Source: Verticillium longisporum
Taxonomy: Eukaryota; Ascomycota; Sordariomycetes; Glomerellales; Plectosphaerellaceae
Reading direction: 5' to 3'
DNA: 64,000 nucleotides
Assembly: GCA_019188255.1 (NCBI GenBank)
Contig: JAETXT010000007.1
Coordinates: 1,860,001 to 1,924,000, forward strand
Shown here: piece after piece, positions 36,201 through 47,925 of the stretch
Numbering within the stretch: the first letter of the stretch is position 1
Layout of the letters: each line of letters opens with the position of its first letter
Notes under the pieces: generated by a model
Databases searched by the model: none
What the model was told of the DNA's origin: nothing
What the model saw: the letters and a program-made list of their open reading frames with translations, nothing else
Made by a program: the position numbers and the translations under genes

Positions 36201-36446
36201 GAGCGAATGAGGTGCGGCACCTGCGAATTAGCTTTGATTGAGATGGCATCCCTCATTTCGGACTTGCTCCAGGGGCTTAAATTTCTCGAGAAAGGAGGCG
36301 GCCATGGCTTGAAATTGTCGGCAACCTTGCTCTACGTTCAGGTGGCCGAGGATAGTGCCACGTTTCTTCGGTGCAATGCCATTGTTTCGACGAACGGTTA
36401 CACAAAAGTAACTCGGGAATTTCGTTCTTTTAGTCGATATGGCTAG
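33275..36446. other. 3.2-kb gap with no intact gene; AT-rich right half
   Basis: No intact gene is recognised. On the minus strand at about 34540-34790 a coding-like stretch reads in one frame across a single internal TGA (…LMALAEGIDPP, stop, FLSANAAQQSAAVFWNW…), which may be a gene remnant of unknown family. From about 34900 to 36450 the sequence is more AT-rich than the flanks and has no long open frame, as expected of old degenerate repeat or non-coding DNA. Confidence 0.4.
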
Positions 36447-37110
36447 CTAGTTGACAGCCTCCCAGTTCTCAGCAATGACGTCCATGATAACGCCGTGGTC
36501 CTCGGTCTGCTTGAGGCCGCTTACGACCACAACGGCAACGACGCCCTCGACGCCGGCGACACGGATGGGAACTCCACCGCCATGGATGGCGTAGGTGGAT
36601 GCCTGCTCGGGGCTCATGGCGAACTTGGCGGCAAACGCGGCCTCGTCGCCGGAGTACTTGAGGGAAAGGAAGTAGGAGCTGACGCCCCAGCGCAGAACAC
36701 TGTTCCGCTTGCGCGCGACCCATCGCTCGTTATCGGGCATCACGCCGCGACCGGTGACGGTCTGGAAGATGACCTGCTGGGTATTCGCCAGCGCAATGGA
36801 GATGAGAGTGGGCTGCGTATCGGCGATGGGATGCAGGCGAGCGTGGAGGAGGTGGCCAAGCTCAAGGGCATCCACAACTGAGAAGGAGTCAAAGTGATAG
36901 GTGTTGCCATGCTCCTTCAAAGCGTCGACCTGGGTATCTGCGTAAGCATGGATTATAATTTGAGCTGCGCGGCACGGGTGAAAAGCCTACCGTTGAGGGC
37001 GGTGCTGTGATGGGAGCGGGGGTGCCGGGGTTGCGGAGGACTTCGGACAGCACGGCGGCTCCGTGCCCGGCAGCATTCCGACGGCGAAGGACTTGCTGAG
37101 AAGACGACAT
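36447..37110 (-). CDS. DUF336 / UPF0303 (HbpS-like, YBR137W-type) protein
   Basis: Two exons, 37110-36991 and 36929-36447, with a 61-nt phase-0 intron, encode 200 residues. I chose the acceptor ending ACCCAG at 36930 because it alone keeps frame with the ATG at 37110. The conserved part runs from VDALKEHGNTYHFDSFSVVDALELG (about 41) to the end, with WVARKRNSVLRWGVSSYF, HGGGVPIRV and VVSGLKQTEDHGVIMDV, all typical of UPF0303/HbpS-like proteins (about 160-200 residues). Relatives are small cytosolic oligomers with heme-binding or chaperone-linked roles in other organisms; the role here is not known. There is no signal peptide. Confidence 0.85.
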
Positions 37111-38721
37111 GATGGCGCTGAGAGGGATGTGCGTGGTTTGTTGTTATACGATGGCTATGCTGAACCGTCCGAGAGAGAGAAGGGGTATTCACAGATGAGC
37201 GAGTTAATGAAAAGCTTCTTCTAAAAGCCACACTGTATTTGGCTGTTTTGCAATGTCATGTCAGCATCTCCACCTTTTGAATGGATTGCCCTCCCCCCCC
37301 CACAAGGCGACGGGAGGCGTTGATCTGCTGCGCGGCGGTCGAGGTGGCCGGATTCCGGATCCAACTTTTTGCTTGACGAATGGATCTGGATCTGTGACAT
37401 GGGTCTCGGGCATGGAGATGGGGATAATGCCTTGCCCTGCCAACATGCTGGGTTATCCACTCAGCCTTCCACCGGCACATCGTGCATCGTACATCATTTG
37501 ACACGCAAGCCTTGCCCGAGGCTGCGAGATCGACAGCGAAGATCAAGGTGTGGGTATGCGTGGCAGCGCCCAACGTGAACAGGATCATGAGGGGGACAGT
37601 GGAAAGGGAACGCCTAGCCTTCTGATGTAAGGCCCCCTCAAAGTCCCGAGATTCCATCCCTTAGTGCCTAGGCTTGTACTACGCTTCCGAGTAACATCAT
37701 CGCTCAATGCCAAGTCTCTGTCCCCTCACCGAACCGTTTCCAGCCACCATCCGCAGTCGAACCTTGATCTTCTCCAGCAGCCAAGATCAACAGGAGCTTA
37801 CCCATGGCGTCAAGCTTCCCCTCATTTCTCCCAGCCTCGACTTCTAGCTTACTCTTAACTCTAAGTTCAAGCTCAAGGCAACCGGGCCCCTTGGCCGCAC
37901 CACACTCTCATCCGTCCTCCAACGTCCGCCCTGTCGAGCTTTGGCGTTCGGCGTGACCGCCTACGCCCAATGAGGCCAGCGAATCTGTACGAGTATGTCG
38001 CGAAGGATTCCACCCGTTACAGCCATAACAGCGTCATCGTCGCACGACGCTAGCCCCAATCACCGTCCTATCGGCCACTTCGGGCGTCATCTTTCGACCA
38101 TTGACGGGCCTTGCCGCCCACACCGTGATCCCCACCATGCCTCAACACGCGGGGAGAGGTAGATTGTTCGGACGTGAAAGCACGTGAAAGAGAGACAAGA
38201 GCTTTCCGCAAGGCGTTTCTCTCCAATTGCTGCATCGGAATTCGGGGCGAATCCCAGCCCATCCCGCGTGTCCTGCTGCTGGCGTTTGCCCAGCATGTGC
38301 CGTTGCTGAGCCTAGACGGGACGCGAGGCGCACTTGGTCTCCCGTTGCTTGTCTTCTGTTTGGCCGGACCTTTCGATCCAACACGCATCACCAATCTGGG
38401 ATGACGTGCAAGGCGTCTTGGCCGTCAGCGCGGGGAAAGCGTAAGCTTGGTCGGCTGCCCCGGGGGTTGGCGATGAAGGGCAAGCTTATAAGTTTTGGAG
38501 ATCCTCGTGCTCTTGCTCAGTAGCATGTGGTAGGCCTCTGCGACTCCTCGGTCTGTTCGGATCTCTTGTTCTCGTCATTCGAGGCATTGAAGACGCCTTG
38601 TAGCTCTTTGCGACTTCCTGAAGATTGGGTGACCTGTCTGATCTCTCCTCTCGCTTACTCCGTAGCACAGACCTGCCCTTCCCCCGAACTTCGAGGAAGC
38701 TGCTCGTCCCAACTGTTCAGT
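37111..38721. other. Divergent intergenic region, no recognisable gene
   Basis: These 1.6 kb separate the DUF336 gene (minus) and the GMC oxidoreductase (plus). Frames up to about 130 codons are unrecognisable. The right end should carry the GMC promoter and a pyrimidine-rich leader. Confidence 0.45.
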
Positions 38722-41000
38722 ATGCTTTCATCCACATTGCCTGTGGCTGTTGCCCTCCTGGGTATTCAAGCAGTTCTTGGCCGCCCCATCCAAGGACTTG
38801 AACGGGCTGAGGTCGAGGAGGCGTACGACTTCATCATTGCTGGAGGTAAAAATCCCTGCACTACCAAGTAGTCTCAAGGATCGCTGCTGACGCTTTTCAG
38901 GTGGCACTGCTGGCCTCGTGGTCGCGAACCGCCTCACCGAGTCCGGCAAGCATCGCGTCCTCGTCCTCGAGGCTGGACCCGACCCTAGCATTGTCGCCGC
39001 CTACAAGCCTCTCGGAGGCAATCAGCTGCTCGCCGGTATGCTTCCATGGGACAATAGACCGATCGGCATTGACGAAGAATAAGGCTCTGCCATTGACTGG
39101 CGATTTGACACTGTGCCCCAAGAGGGCCTCGATGGCAAGATTCTCACCTACTACCGTATGTCCAACCCATCTTCTCCATCAATGCATGTCGAGGCTGACC
39201 CGTCTAGGTGGCCGAGGCCTTGGCGGCAGCAGCGCCATCAATGGCTTCTACTACGGTCGTGGTACATCGACCGTCTACGACAGATGGCAAGATCTGGGCA
39301 ATCCCGGCTGGAGCTGGGCTGATGTATACCCTCTCTTCGTCAAGGTATGTCAAGACGGCCTCATTTACTAGGAGAGCGAACGAAGGCTCACAGGTATAGG
39401 GCACTCACTTCAACCCTCAAGACGAGACCAAAGGCTTCGACAACACATACAAAACGTGGGACCCATCGGCCTACAGCGACGGCCCTCTCGAGATCGCTTA
39501 CCAGGGCTACGTCCCGCCGACGGGCATCGCCTTCATGCACGCCTGTGAGGCGGCCAACATTCCGATCGTGCACGACTACAACACGGGCAACAGCACCGGA
39601 GTCAAGCAGGGGACAGCCACGCTCGACGCCAACCTGCTGCGCAGCTCCAGCTACGACGGATACCTGAAGAAGGCCATCAATCGGACCAACCTCGACGTGC
39701 TGTACTATGCGCCGGTACAGAGGCTGCTGTGGGACACGGAGGGAGAGAAGCCCCGCGCGACGGGTGTGCAGTTCCTTGATCATCCCTCCGGACGCATGTA
39801 CCAGGTGCATGCGGCCAAGGAGGTCGTTGTGTCCATGGGCGCTTTCCAGACGCCGCAGCTGCTTATGGTTTCGGTATGTCGCCAGTCTGCGATCGATGTC
39901 CTTCAGAACTGACATGTGACGTTAGGGCGTTGGACCAGCCGCAGAACTGGAGAAGTTTGGAATCGAACCTGTCTACATCAACGAGAACGTCGGTCAGCAG
40001 TGAGTGACAGTGACCATGCTCGACATGGCAGCATTGACTGATGATGTCGCAGCCTCGACGATCACAGCGTCTTCAGCATTATGGCAACGGTTGCCGACGA
40101 GTTCTCGACAAGCCAGTACGCCGACTTTGACCTGTTGCAAGCCATTCAAGAGGTCAGTGCCAATGTCTGCTTCGCCTCGTGGTTGACCGGGTACTGACGC
40201 CTAGCAGGAATTCTACACCAACGGCACCGGAGTGTACACGGCCCCATCGGGCATTACCAACGGGTTCCAGAGACTCCCTGAAGAGGAGCTTCGGGACATT
40301 GGCGCCGGCGCCGTCGTAGATGCCGGTCTCAGCGACCAGTCTCACATCGAGTACCTGTTCGAATCCATCTTCTACCCCGGCGGGCCGACCCCATTCTACA
40401 CGCCGCTCGCCAATGAGTCGTACATTTCCTTGACAGCGAGCAGCATGGTGGCTCTGTCGCGCGGCAACATCACTCTCCGGGGGACCTCCATGTCTGCCGC
40501 ACCCAACATCAACCCCAACGTAAGTACCCCCCCAACGTCTCACCTTGAGACGCTTGCCTTCGGTCGGCTTGGAGAAAAGGGAAAGCAGCTGACCAAAACA
40601 GTACTACACGCACGATGCCGACCGCGCCATCGCAATCCAGGCTTTCAAGTACCTTCGCAAGATCCTCGCGCACCCAGAGCTCGCCAAGTTCACCTACGGC
40701 CCCGACAACGGCGAGGTCAGCCCCGGCGCCGCTGTCAGCTCGGACGACGACGACGCCATCTTCGAGTATGTCAAGGCCAACACGATCCCCAACTGGCACG
40801 CCTCAGGCACGGCGCGCATGCGGCGCGAGGACGACGGCGGCGTCGTTGACGCGCGCCTGAAGCCGTACGGGATCGATGGGCTGCGCATCGTCGACTGCAG
40901 CATCATCCCCGTGCTTCCAGATGTCAATATCGTTGGGCCTGTGTTCATGATTGGCGAGAAGGGTGCGCAGCTCATTCGCGAGGATTACGATGACTGTTGA
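38722..41000 (+). CDS. Secreted FAD-dependent GMC oxidoreductase (AA3 family)
   Basis: Nine exons: 38722-38845, 38901-39035, 39084-39155, 39208-39344, 39400-39873, 39926-39999, 40053-40152, 40208-40519 and 40602-41000. Their phases fit exactly and give 608 residues. A signal peptide (MLSSTLPVAVALLGIQAVLG) precedes the Rossmann FAD motif YDFIIAGGGTAGLVVANRL. The GMC signatures RGLGGSSAINGFYYGRG and GAFQTPQLLMVSGVGP follow, and the catalytic His lies in NWHASGTARM. The C-terminal block has PDVNIVGPVFMIGEKGA, where Asn takes the second active-site position. This matches AA3_2-like alcohol or sugar oxidases/dehydrogenases that make hydrogen peroxide or feed electrons to copper oxidases outside the cell. 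The substrate is unknown. The acceptor of intron 7 is a TAGCAG tandem (40204/40207), so one extra Gln may be included. The PRISE-type reductase begins 0.4 kb downstream. Confidence 0.92.
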
Positions 41001-41396
41001 GATGAAGACGTTGACAAGGTGATGGTGCAGCATGTTTGAAGCAGGTGGTCAGGTTGGTGATCGGATTTGGATAGTTTTGCGTAGCCTGTGCTGGATGCTC
41101 CCGTGGATGAATCTTTATCCCCCCCCCTGGAGCGAACTCCAGCTGTTGGGCGCAGGAAATAATGGATAGTCTTCTCTGCAGTTGTCGTGACTGGCTTTGT
41201 ACCATGAATTGACGTCATGGACTCTGAACACCCTCCATAGTCGAGGTCATGTCATGGCGTGTCATCGTGCCATCACAATGAAGCCTGTCGATTCCATTGT
41301 GTACCTTATATTGGGTTTCATGACATTCTTAAATGCCCTCCAATGCCTGAGACATCACCATCCTCAACCACACAGCACATCCACACACACAGCACC
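41001..41396. other. Short intergenic region
   Basis: These 396 bases between two genes on the same strand hold the 3' UTR of the GMC gene and the promoter of the reductase. No further feature is seen. Confidence 0.5.
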
Positions 41397-42762
41397 ATGC
41401 CTTCAGCAATCGTGACCGGCGCGACTGGTAAACCACCCTAAAGCCCCAGTCTCCCGAGTAAAGGCTCAAAAGGTCCCTCTGTACCGAAACTGACAGATCA
41501 CTAGGCATCCTCGGCCGCGAGATCGTCAACCGCCTCGGCGCCAACCCAGACCAATGGCAAACAGTCTACGCCCTCTCGCGCTCTAAAAAGGGCGCCTTCC
41601 CCGCCAATGCGCAGCACAAGTCGATCGACCTGACGGGCTCAGCCGACGACATGGCCGCGAGCCTCGAGGGCGTCCAGGCCGAGTACGTCTTCTTCGCCGC
41701 CTACCTGGAGCAGGACACGGAGCAGAAGGCCTGGGACGTCAACGGCGCCATGCTCGAGTCCTTCCTCGCGGCCCTCGAGCGCACCGGCGCCGCCCGGTCC
41801 GTCCAGCGCGTCGTCCTCGTCACGGGCGCCAAGCAGTACGGCGTGCACCTCGGTCCGCCCAAGAACCCGATGCTCGAGTCGGACCCCTGGCTGCGCGACG
41901 AGGGCCGGTTCCCGCCCAACTTTTACTACCGCCAGCAGGACGTTCTGCGGGCCTTTTGCGCGCGGACGGCCTCCTCGTCCGCCGGCGGTGAGGGCGCGTC
42001 CTGGACCGTCACGTACCCGAACGACGTCATTGGCGTGGCCAAGGGCAACTTTATGAACCTCGCCACGGCGCTGGGTCTGTATGCTGCCGTCAACAGGGAG
42101 ATGGGGCGCGACCTCGCGTTTCCCGGGTCCGAGACGTTCTACACGCGCTTCGACTCGTTCACGGATGCGAAATTACACGCCGAGTTTTGCGAGTGGGCGG
42201 CCCTCGAGCCCAAGGCCGCCAACGAGGCGTTCAATGTCGTTAATGGCGATATCGAGAGCTGGCAGAATATGTGGCCCAAGCTGGCGAGGCGATTCGGCAG
42301 CAAGGTCAAGGAGGACCAGTTCGTCGGTGAGGGTGAGGACGCCGGCTCGAAGAAGCTCAACGACCCATCGCCCCTCAGCGTCTTTGAGGCTGAGTCGGGT
42401 CTCAAGGGCAAGGTCGAACCGGGCAACCTCGAGTACAGGGTTGATCTCGTCAAGTGGAGCCAGCGTGACGGTGTCAAGGAGGCGTGGGAGAGGCTGGCTG
42501 AGCGCGAGGGCCTCGACAGAGAGGCTTTCGAGAAGGCGACGTGGGGTTTCTTGGTTTTCATTCTGGGCCGGGCCTATGATCTCGTCATCAGCATGAGCAA
42601 GGCGAGGGAGATTGGATGGACTGGGTGAGTTCTCAACTCAGACTTCCGGGATGAATGACTGCTCGTACTGACATCTTTTCCAGGTACAAGGACACATGGA
42701 AGGCTTTCTCCGACGTATTTGGGCAGCTGGAGGCTGAGAAGGTTCTGCCCAAGACTCACTGA
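41397..42762 (+). CDS. PRISE-type short-chain reductase (progesterone 5-beta-reductase / iridoid synthase-like)
   Basis: Three exons, 41397-41427, 41505-42624 and 42684-42762, with introns of 77 and 59 nt, encode 409 residues. The N-terminal Rossmann motif VTGATGILGREIV (TGATGxxG) is interrupted by intron 1 after the first 10 codons. The PRISE active-site features are visible: VLVTGAKQYGVHLG (the conserved Lys in the family's TGxKxY block) and FYYRQQDVL (Tyr in the YxxQ region), followed by WTVTYPNDVIGVAKGNFMN. These proteins reduce activated C=C bonds of enones with NADPH. It is cytosolic, with no signal peptide. The adjacent secreted oxidase suggests, but does not prove, shared substrate chemistry. 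Confidence 0.85.
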
Positions 42763-43031
42763 GGGTAACACGACGCGCAGCAGAACGTCTTCGATTCGAG
42801 GCTGGTACCATGATCATCTGAGACAATTTCAGGAAGTCAAACGGCTTTCTGTGATCAAATGGGTATCACCAACCACGTAGTTCGCAATGAAATCAAACCC
42901 AAAACTCCGTATCCTTCGAACCCCCATATCCACACCCATGCCCATTATTTTGTTGCTTCAAAATGAGTTGCGCCAGCTCAAAGAACCTCAAAGATTTCAT
43001 CCACCACAATGCTTTTTGTTCCCCCAAACAT

Positions 43032-44349
43032 TCAAGAGAGGGTCTTGAGCTGCATTTGTGCCCTCTCTTCGTCAAACAGCACAACTACATCAGTATGGCC
43101 TCTGTTGGCGGCAAGGTCGATCGGCGTATCGCCATCAACGTCCACGTTGTCGAGGTTGGCACCGTTATCGAGCAGAAGTCTCGCGATGGCTGGGAATCCT
43201 CCATATGCCGCCATACTGAGGGCCGTCCAGCCCCACCGATCTTTGGCGTTGACATCCATGCCCACATGGATCAAGTCGGCCACCTTTTGCAGGTTGCCAT
43301 CGCTGGCAGCCTCAATGATGGCAGTATCTTTGACCACGATTCTCTGCAGCAGCCGACTCACGGCCATACGTCGCTTCGGTTTGACGAGCGGCCAGTTGGG
43401 TGCCTCGCCATCCTCTGGCGTCGGCAGCAGGCTGTTCGTACGCTTTAGCTGAACCTTTTGTTCAAAGTCCTCGTTGGCGGCGCACAGAGTGATCGTGCTC
43501 GGCCTGCGACTGCCGCCGTTACTTCCGTACCCTGAATCCGTAGCCGAGCTGAACGGTCCAAACAGCGTCTGGCTGCTGCTGCTATTGCTCGCCATGGACC
43601 GGCTCGAGACGGACGGTTTTCGGTTTGGTGATTCAGTGTCAGGCACGGACTCGTCGAGTAAGCCGTCGGCAAGGGCTTCCTTCATCCATTTCACGATGTA
43701 GTCGCGGTTCTCCTCGACCACCGCCGCGCTGATCCCTACGTCTTCGAGTTCTCTGCGGAGCTCATTCCAGGTCTGCGGCGAGTCGAGCGTCTCGACCACA
43801 TCTTCGACGGTGACGACGGATCCCTCACGAAGTCCGGCTTGGACTTCCATCATAAACTTGTTCAGGCGCTTCTCGATCCTCATGGTTGATGAGCTAGCGG
43901 GCGTCGAAGTCAGCAAAGAAACGACGACAGGGCACGGAAGGAACGGCGGGCTCTCACTTGATCAGCGCAATGTTGAATGCGCTCAGCATGGTTGTTGATG
44001 AGATGAGGCGCGAGCGAAGGTCGGCCAGCTCCTGGAGTCCGAAGCGCATGCGGTCCCATGTGCGCTGTGCCTGGGTGCCGAGGCTGTCATACCTCGTGAT
44101 GAGCGATTCCAATTCGTCCAGAATGGGTTTACACGCGTCACACAGCATGTGCAGGCGGTTGATACGCGACGTGTCGAGGTCGGTGTGCTCCTGGAGGTAG
44201 TCCTCTGTCTCTCTCAACACGGCGTGCAACGACATGAGGTCGGTCGACACCTGCTTGAAATCTTCGCTTGCATCCTTGTAGGCTTTGAACAACTTCCAGG
44301 CTAGACCCGAGACGAGGACAACGTCCCCGATTCCCACACCGAAGCTCAT
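43032..44349 (-). CDS. NLR-like N-terminal domain fused to ankyrin repeats, without NTPase
   Basis: Two exons, 44349-43958 and 43893-43032, with a 64-nt intron, encode 417 residues. The start MSFGVGIGDVVLVSGLAWKLFKAYKDASEDFKQ opens a helical domain (about 1-150) of the kind at the N-terminus of fungal NLR/STAND proteins and Helo-like cell-death proteins, with VSTDLMSLHAVLRETEDYL. A helical and Ser-rich middle part (150-310) follows, then about three ankyrin repeats (310-410): DTAIIEAASDGNLQKVADLI, GWTALSMAAYGGFPAIARLL and GDTPIDLAANRGHTDVVVLF. I find no P-loop or NACHT/NB-ARC motif, so this is an effector-plus-sensor without the switch module. The known class of such proteins is often linked to non-self recognition; the function here is inferred only from architecture. 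Confidence 0.82.
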
Positions 44350-45228
44350 GCTGATGGATGAATTACTGGATAAAGAAGGTCGATGTCGAGTTGGACACCA
44401 AGACGCAGGCTGGTGGATGCGATGTGGTAAGTTGTCGCCACTTTGCACCAACGACAACGGAGGATCGGCCAGTCAAAAAGGCTAGAGGAGCACGCAACGA
44501 AACTATGTTTGTCGACAGGTGCGCCCGATGAACATGGTCGCGGTGAGAGCCTCAGCGATAGTGATGCGAAAGGGGCGTTTCGTCTGGCGTGTCTGCGGCG
44601 AGGCAGATTCGTAGCCTTTATGGCGGGCGTTTTCCCCTTCCAACCCCCTTCCCCTCCCCGCCCATGGCCCAGCATGGGTACCACGAGCCTCCGTTGTCCT
44701 GGGTCTTCGGGGTGGTGCTCGTTGAGGAACTCGGGCTGAAGATCACTGGGGACGGGTCGGCTCGTTCACTGGTCGGAAGGATCATAAGGCCCATTATGTT
44801 GTCTAGACAAGACGAAGGGGTTGCATGCCCTGGTGCGTTGTGGCGTTGAAGCGTATTCACAATTGGACTCGTCTCGCGACACTGACAGGCTCCGCCTCGG
44901 GCAACCTGTCAGGCGCACCCGCTCCAGCGCAGCTTCCTGCAGCCAGCGACAGGGAAACGGCCAGCCACCAGCGCTTGCCGTTCAGCCTTTCATGCCTTCC
45001 CTAACCACGCCCTCGTCGCTCGTTCCTCCCCCCTCAAACCGGCCCCGGGTTGCTCTTCCCATAAGGTAGATAGAGCTGAAGAAATCCTTCCACCCTTCGC
45101 CTCCTCGACACACAAGCCCACCCTCTCCCCCCCGGGACCGTTGATCGACTGCCGCCAATATCTTATCCCGCTGACAAGCCTCCGGACCTGACTCCCCTCC
45201 CTTCCCCCCCAGAGCACACTCGGCAACC
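44350..45228. other. Divergent promoter region
   Basis: These 880 bases separate the start codons of the ankyrin gene (minus) and the amine oxidase gene (plus). The sequence is C-rich near 45000-45200, as in many fungal 5' leaders. No gene is recognised in it. Confidence 0.5.
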
Positions 45229-46936
45229 ATGTCCCCGCCAACAGACACCCCCCCTGCTGTGCAACCTCACATTGGAATCATCGGAGCGGGTGTTTCAGGC
45301 CTCCGCTGCGCTGGTGTGCTGTTGTCCGAAGGCTATCAGGTTACCATTCTCGAGGCTCGAGGCCGCATAGGAGGCAGGGTAAGCTACCCGTCTCGGCTAC
45401 CCGCGAGCCTTACGAGTTGCCAGCGCCGTGGCTGAGACTATTGGATAGATTTGTCAATCAGATGACCTCGGATACACAGTCGATATGTGAGCTCTAATAG
45501 CCCAGAAAGCCTTATTTGCCTCTCAATTTTGACAGCCTGTGTCGAGAACCTTTCCGTGCTGACCCTGTCTCCTTTTCGTAGTGGGCCGAACTGGATACAC
45601 GCGCAGACCGAGAATTCGGAGCCACACGCCATATCCCGCCTGGCCGAGGAGACCGGAACGCCTATGCACAGCTGGAACGACAAGCAGCTCATATTCGATT
45701 CCAATGGCAGCGCAGTGCCTGCCGACACGACGGAGCGACTGTCGACCCTGTTGTGGGAGATAATCGAAGAAGCTTTCAACTTCAGCGCCGATGCGCAAAA
45801 GGGCACCTCAACCATTGACAACGACGCTTCTCTCTATGACTTTATTCGGGACCAGGCCAAGGAGAAGCTTTCCGACGAAAATGAGCGGGCGCTTCTGCTC
45901 AAGATGAGTGAAATGTTTGGAGCTTACATTGGCGAGCCGGTGTGGCGTCAGAGTCTCAAATTTGCTTGGATGGAGGAGTGCTGCGGAGGAGGTGCGTGAC
46001 TGCCGTCGCTCTTATTTGCCCTCATCTCTCCCCACCCATGCATGCCTTTCTCACTAACAAACACCAGAGGAGCTGTTTGTCGAGTCCAACTACTCAAAGA
46101 TATTGGAAAAGATTGCTCAACCCGTCGAGAGCCGCGCCCGTATACTCTTGAACACCTACGTCGACTCGATTTCCTCGTCCGAGGCAAGGGGGCCTGGCGG
46201 CAAAGTCCATGTCGGTACCAAAAACGGAGACTCTCTGGCTTTTGACGAGGTTGTCATCACCACGCCGCTGGGATGGCTCAAGCGGAACCAAGACGCTTTC
46301 ACGCCCCGACTGCCGACCCGCATCTCATCTGCCATTGAGAACATATCGCTATCCCAGCTCGAAAAAGTCTTCATCACTTTTCCATCTGTTTTCTGGAATG
46401 CAAAGCCCGAGTTGGACGACTTTCCCTGCTACACCAACTGGCTGACACCAGAATACGCCGAAGGCTCGAACCCCCAACACTGGCCTCAGGAGATCTGGGA
46501 CCTTTCCACCTTCAGATCGCCAAACAACCACCCGACGATTCTCTTCTACACTTACGGCGACTGTGCCAGGCACATCGTCAACGCCATTTCTGACATGTCG
46601 CGAGAGGATGAGCACTCCTTCCTAGATGAATTTTTCCGTCCATACTATTCTCGTCTTCCCAACTACAGTCCCGATAATGACAACTGCAGGCCCAAGGCAA
46701 TACTCGCCACGAAATGGCTAAAGGATGACCTCAACGGCAATGCGAGCTACTGCAACTTTCAGGTCGGAGTGCAAGAAGCCGATGAAGACGTGCTGACCTT
46801 CAGGAGAGGTTGCCCGGATCGCCGGCTCTGGTTCTGCGGAGAGCACGCCGCGCCCTTTGACGAGTGTGGCACTGTTGCTGGTGCTTACTTGAGCGGCGAG
46901 GCTGCTGGCCAGAGAATTATCGCAAAATATGCCTGA
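45229..46936 (+). CDS. Flavin-containing amine oxidase (polyamine oxidase-like)
   Basis: Four exons, 45229-45378, 45449-45486, 45582-45991 and 46068-46936, with introns of 70, 95 and 76 nt, encode 488 residues. Exon 2 is only 38 nt and joins exactly (GGRICQSDDLGYTVDIGPNWIHA). The dinucleotide fold IGIIGAGVSGLRCAGVL and the ERGG-like LEARGRIGGR bind FAD. GPNWIHA, VVITTPLGWLKRNQ and the C-terminal LWFCGEHAAPFDECGTVAGAYLSGEAAG are family blocks of polyamine oxidases (FMS1/PAO type) and LSD1-like flavoproteins. No signal peptide, SWIRM domain or C-terminal SKL is present, so a cytosolic amine oxidase is likeliest. It would oxidise an amine to an aldehyde or shorter amine with release of hydrogen peroxide; the substrate is unknown. 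Confidence 0.9.
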
Positions 46937-47925
46937 ATCTTTTCGTCAGCATGCGAGTTCGTTTCGAGAATTCCTATCATACACGACTTTAGACGGCTTT
47001 GACGGCAAGAAGCAGGGGATACTTTTCGCTAGCTTTCTGGACACGATGAGTACTCGACTTCAGAAGACTCGGGCCACGTCGTGGTGGTGGCCTTTCATGA
47101 CAGGTGCCGAAGTGCCGACAACTACAAGTACACGGCACGGATGGCTCGCGTCGCGAAACTCAATTGAGCAGGAGGTCTGATGCGGCAACTGTGATGGGGA
47201 CTGGATCGGGTCATCCAAACTTATGCCTGACGTTTTTCAACGCGTGCCCGGCACGAGCGGCAGAGCTAACTCTAATTCACGAATCGCATCAGTTTGAGAT
47301 GAAGCTCCTGGGCGCTCGGGTCACAGACAGAACGACTTTCCAACGCTTGACAATGCACATCCGCTAGGTTTGAGCTGCCGGTGCAAGGAAGTCTCGGTGC
47401 CTTGCATATCGCTCCTAGGATATGGGGATGAAGTGCCCTGATGCTCCTGCCCAGCCTCAGATCCCCCACACCCTCCAGAAAGGTACTCGGCGAGCATTGA
47501 TCAGTCGCTCGTTTCATCAGATGTCCCCTGCGTTCCGTCCGGCAAGCGGACGATCTGGTTGTGAAGATTTAGCGTTCAAAACAGGCGTCTGGTAGGGTAA
47601 CATGTGACTCCTGGCCGGCACAGTCGAGAACAAATACCTGGTGAAATTTAGGCTCTAAGATGCCGAAGCTATTTGTTTTCTGTAGATTTGCATTATAGCC
47701 AGACGCTCCGTCTAAACTCCTGGAATTGTTTAAAGAGGCTCGCCGGTCCTTCATGGTCCACTCACCTCTGCTTTGGCCCATCTCTCATTCTAAACAAACC
47801 TGTTCACACCTTTAGTCTGTCGCCGGTCGACGCTTCTTTTCTCGACCATTCACGCACGAAGTCAGTCATTTCCACTTCGGCTTTTCCCTAGCGATTATCA
47901 CACACGTGCTTCTTTGCTTTCCGAT
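46937..47925. other. Intergenic, no gene seen
   Basis: About 1 kb between two plus-strand genes; open frames of 70 to 87 codons are unrecognisable. The last 150 bases before 47926 are pyrimidine-rich and probably form the leader of the next gene. Confidence 0.5.
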
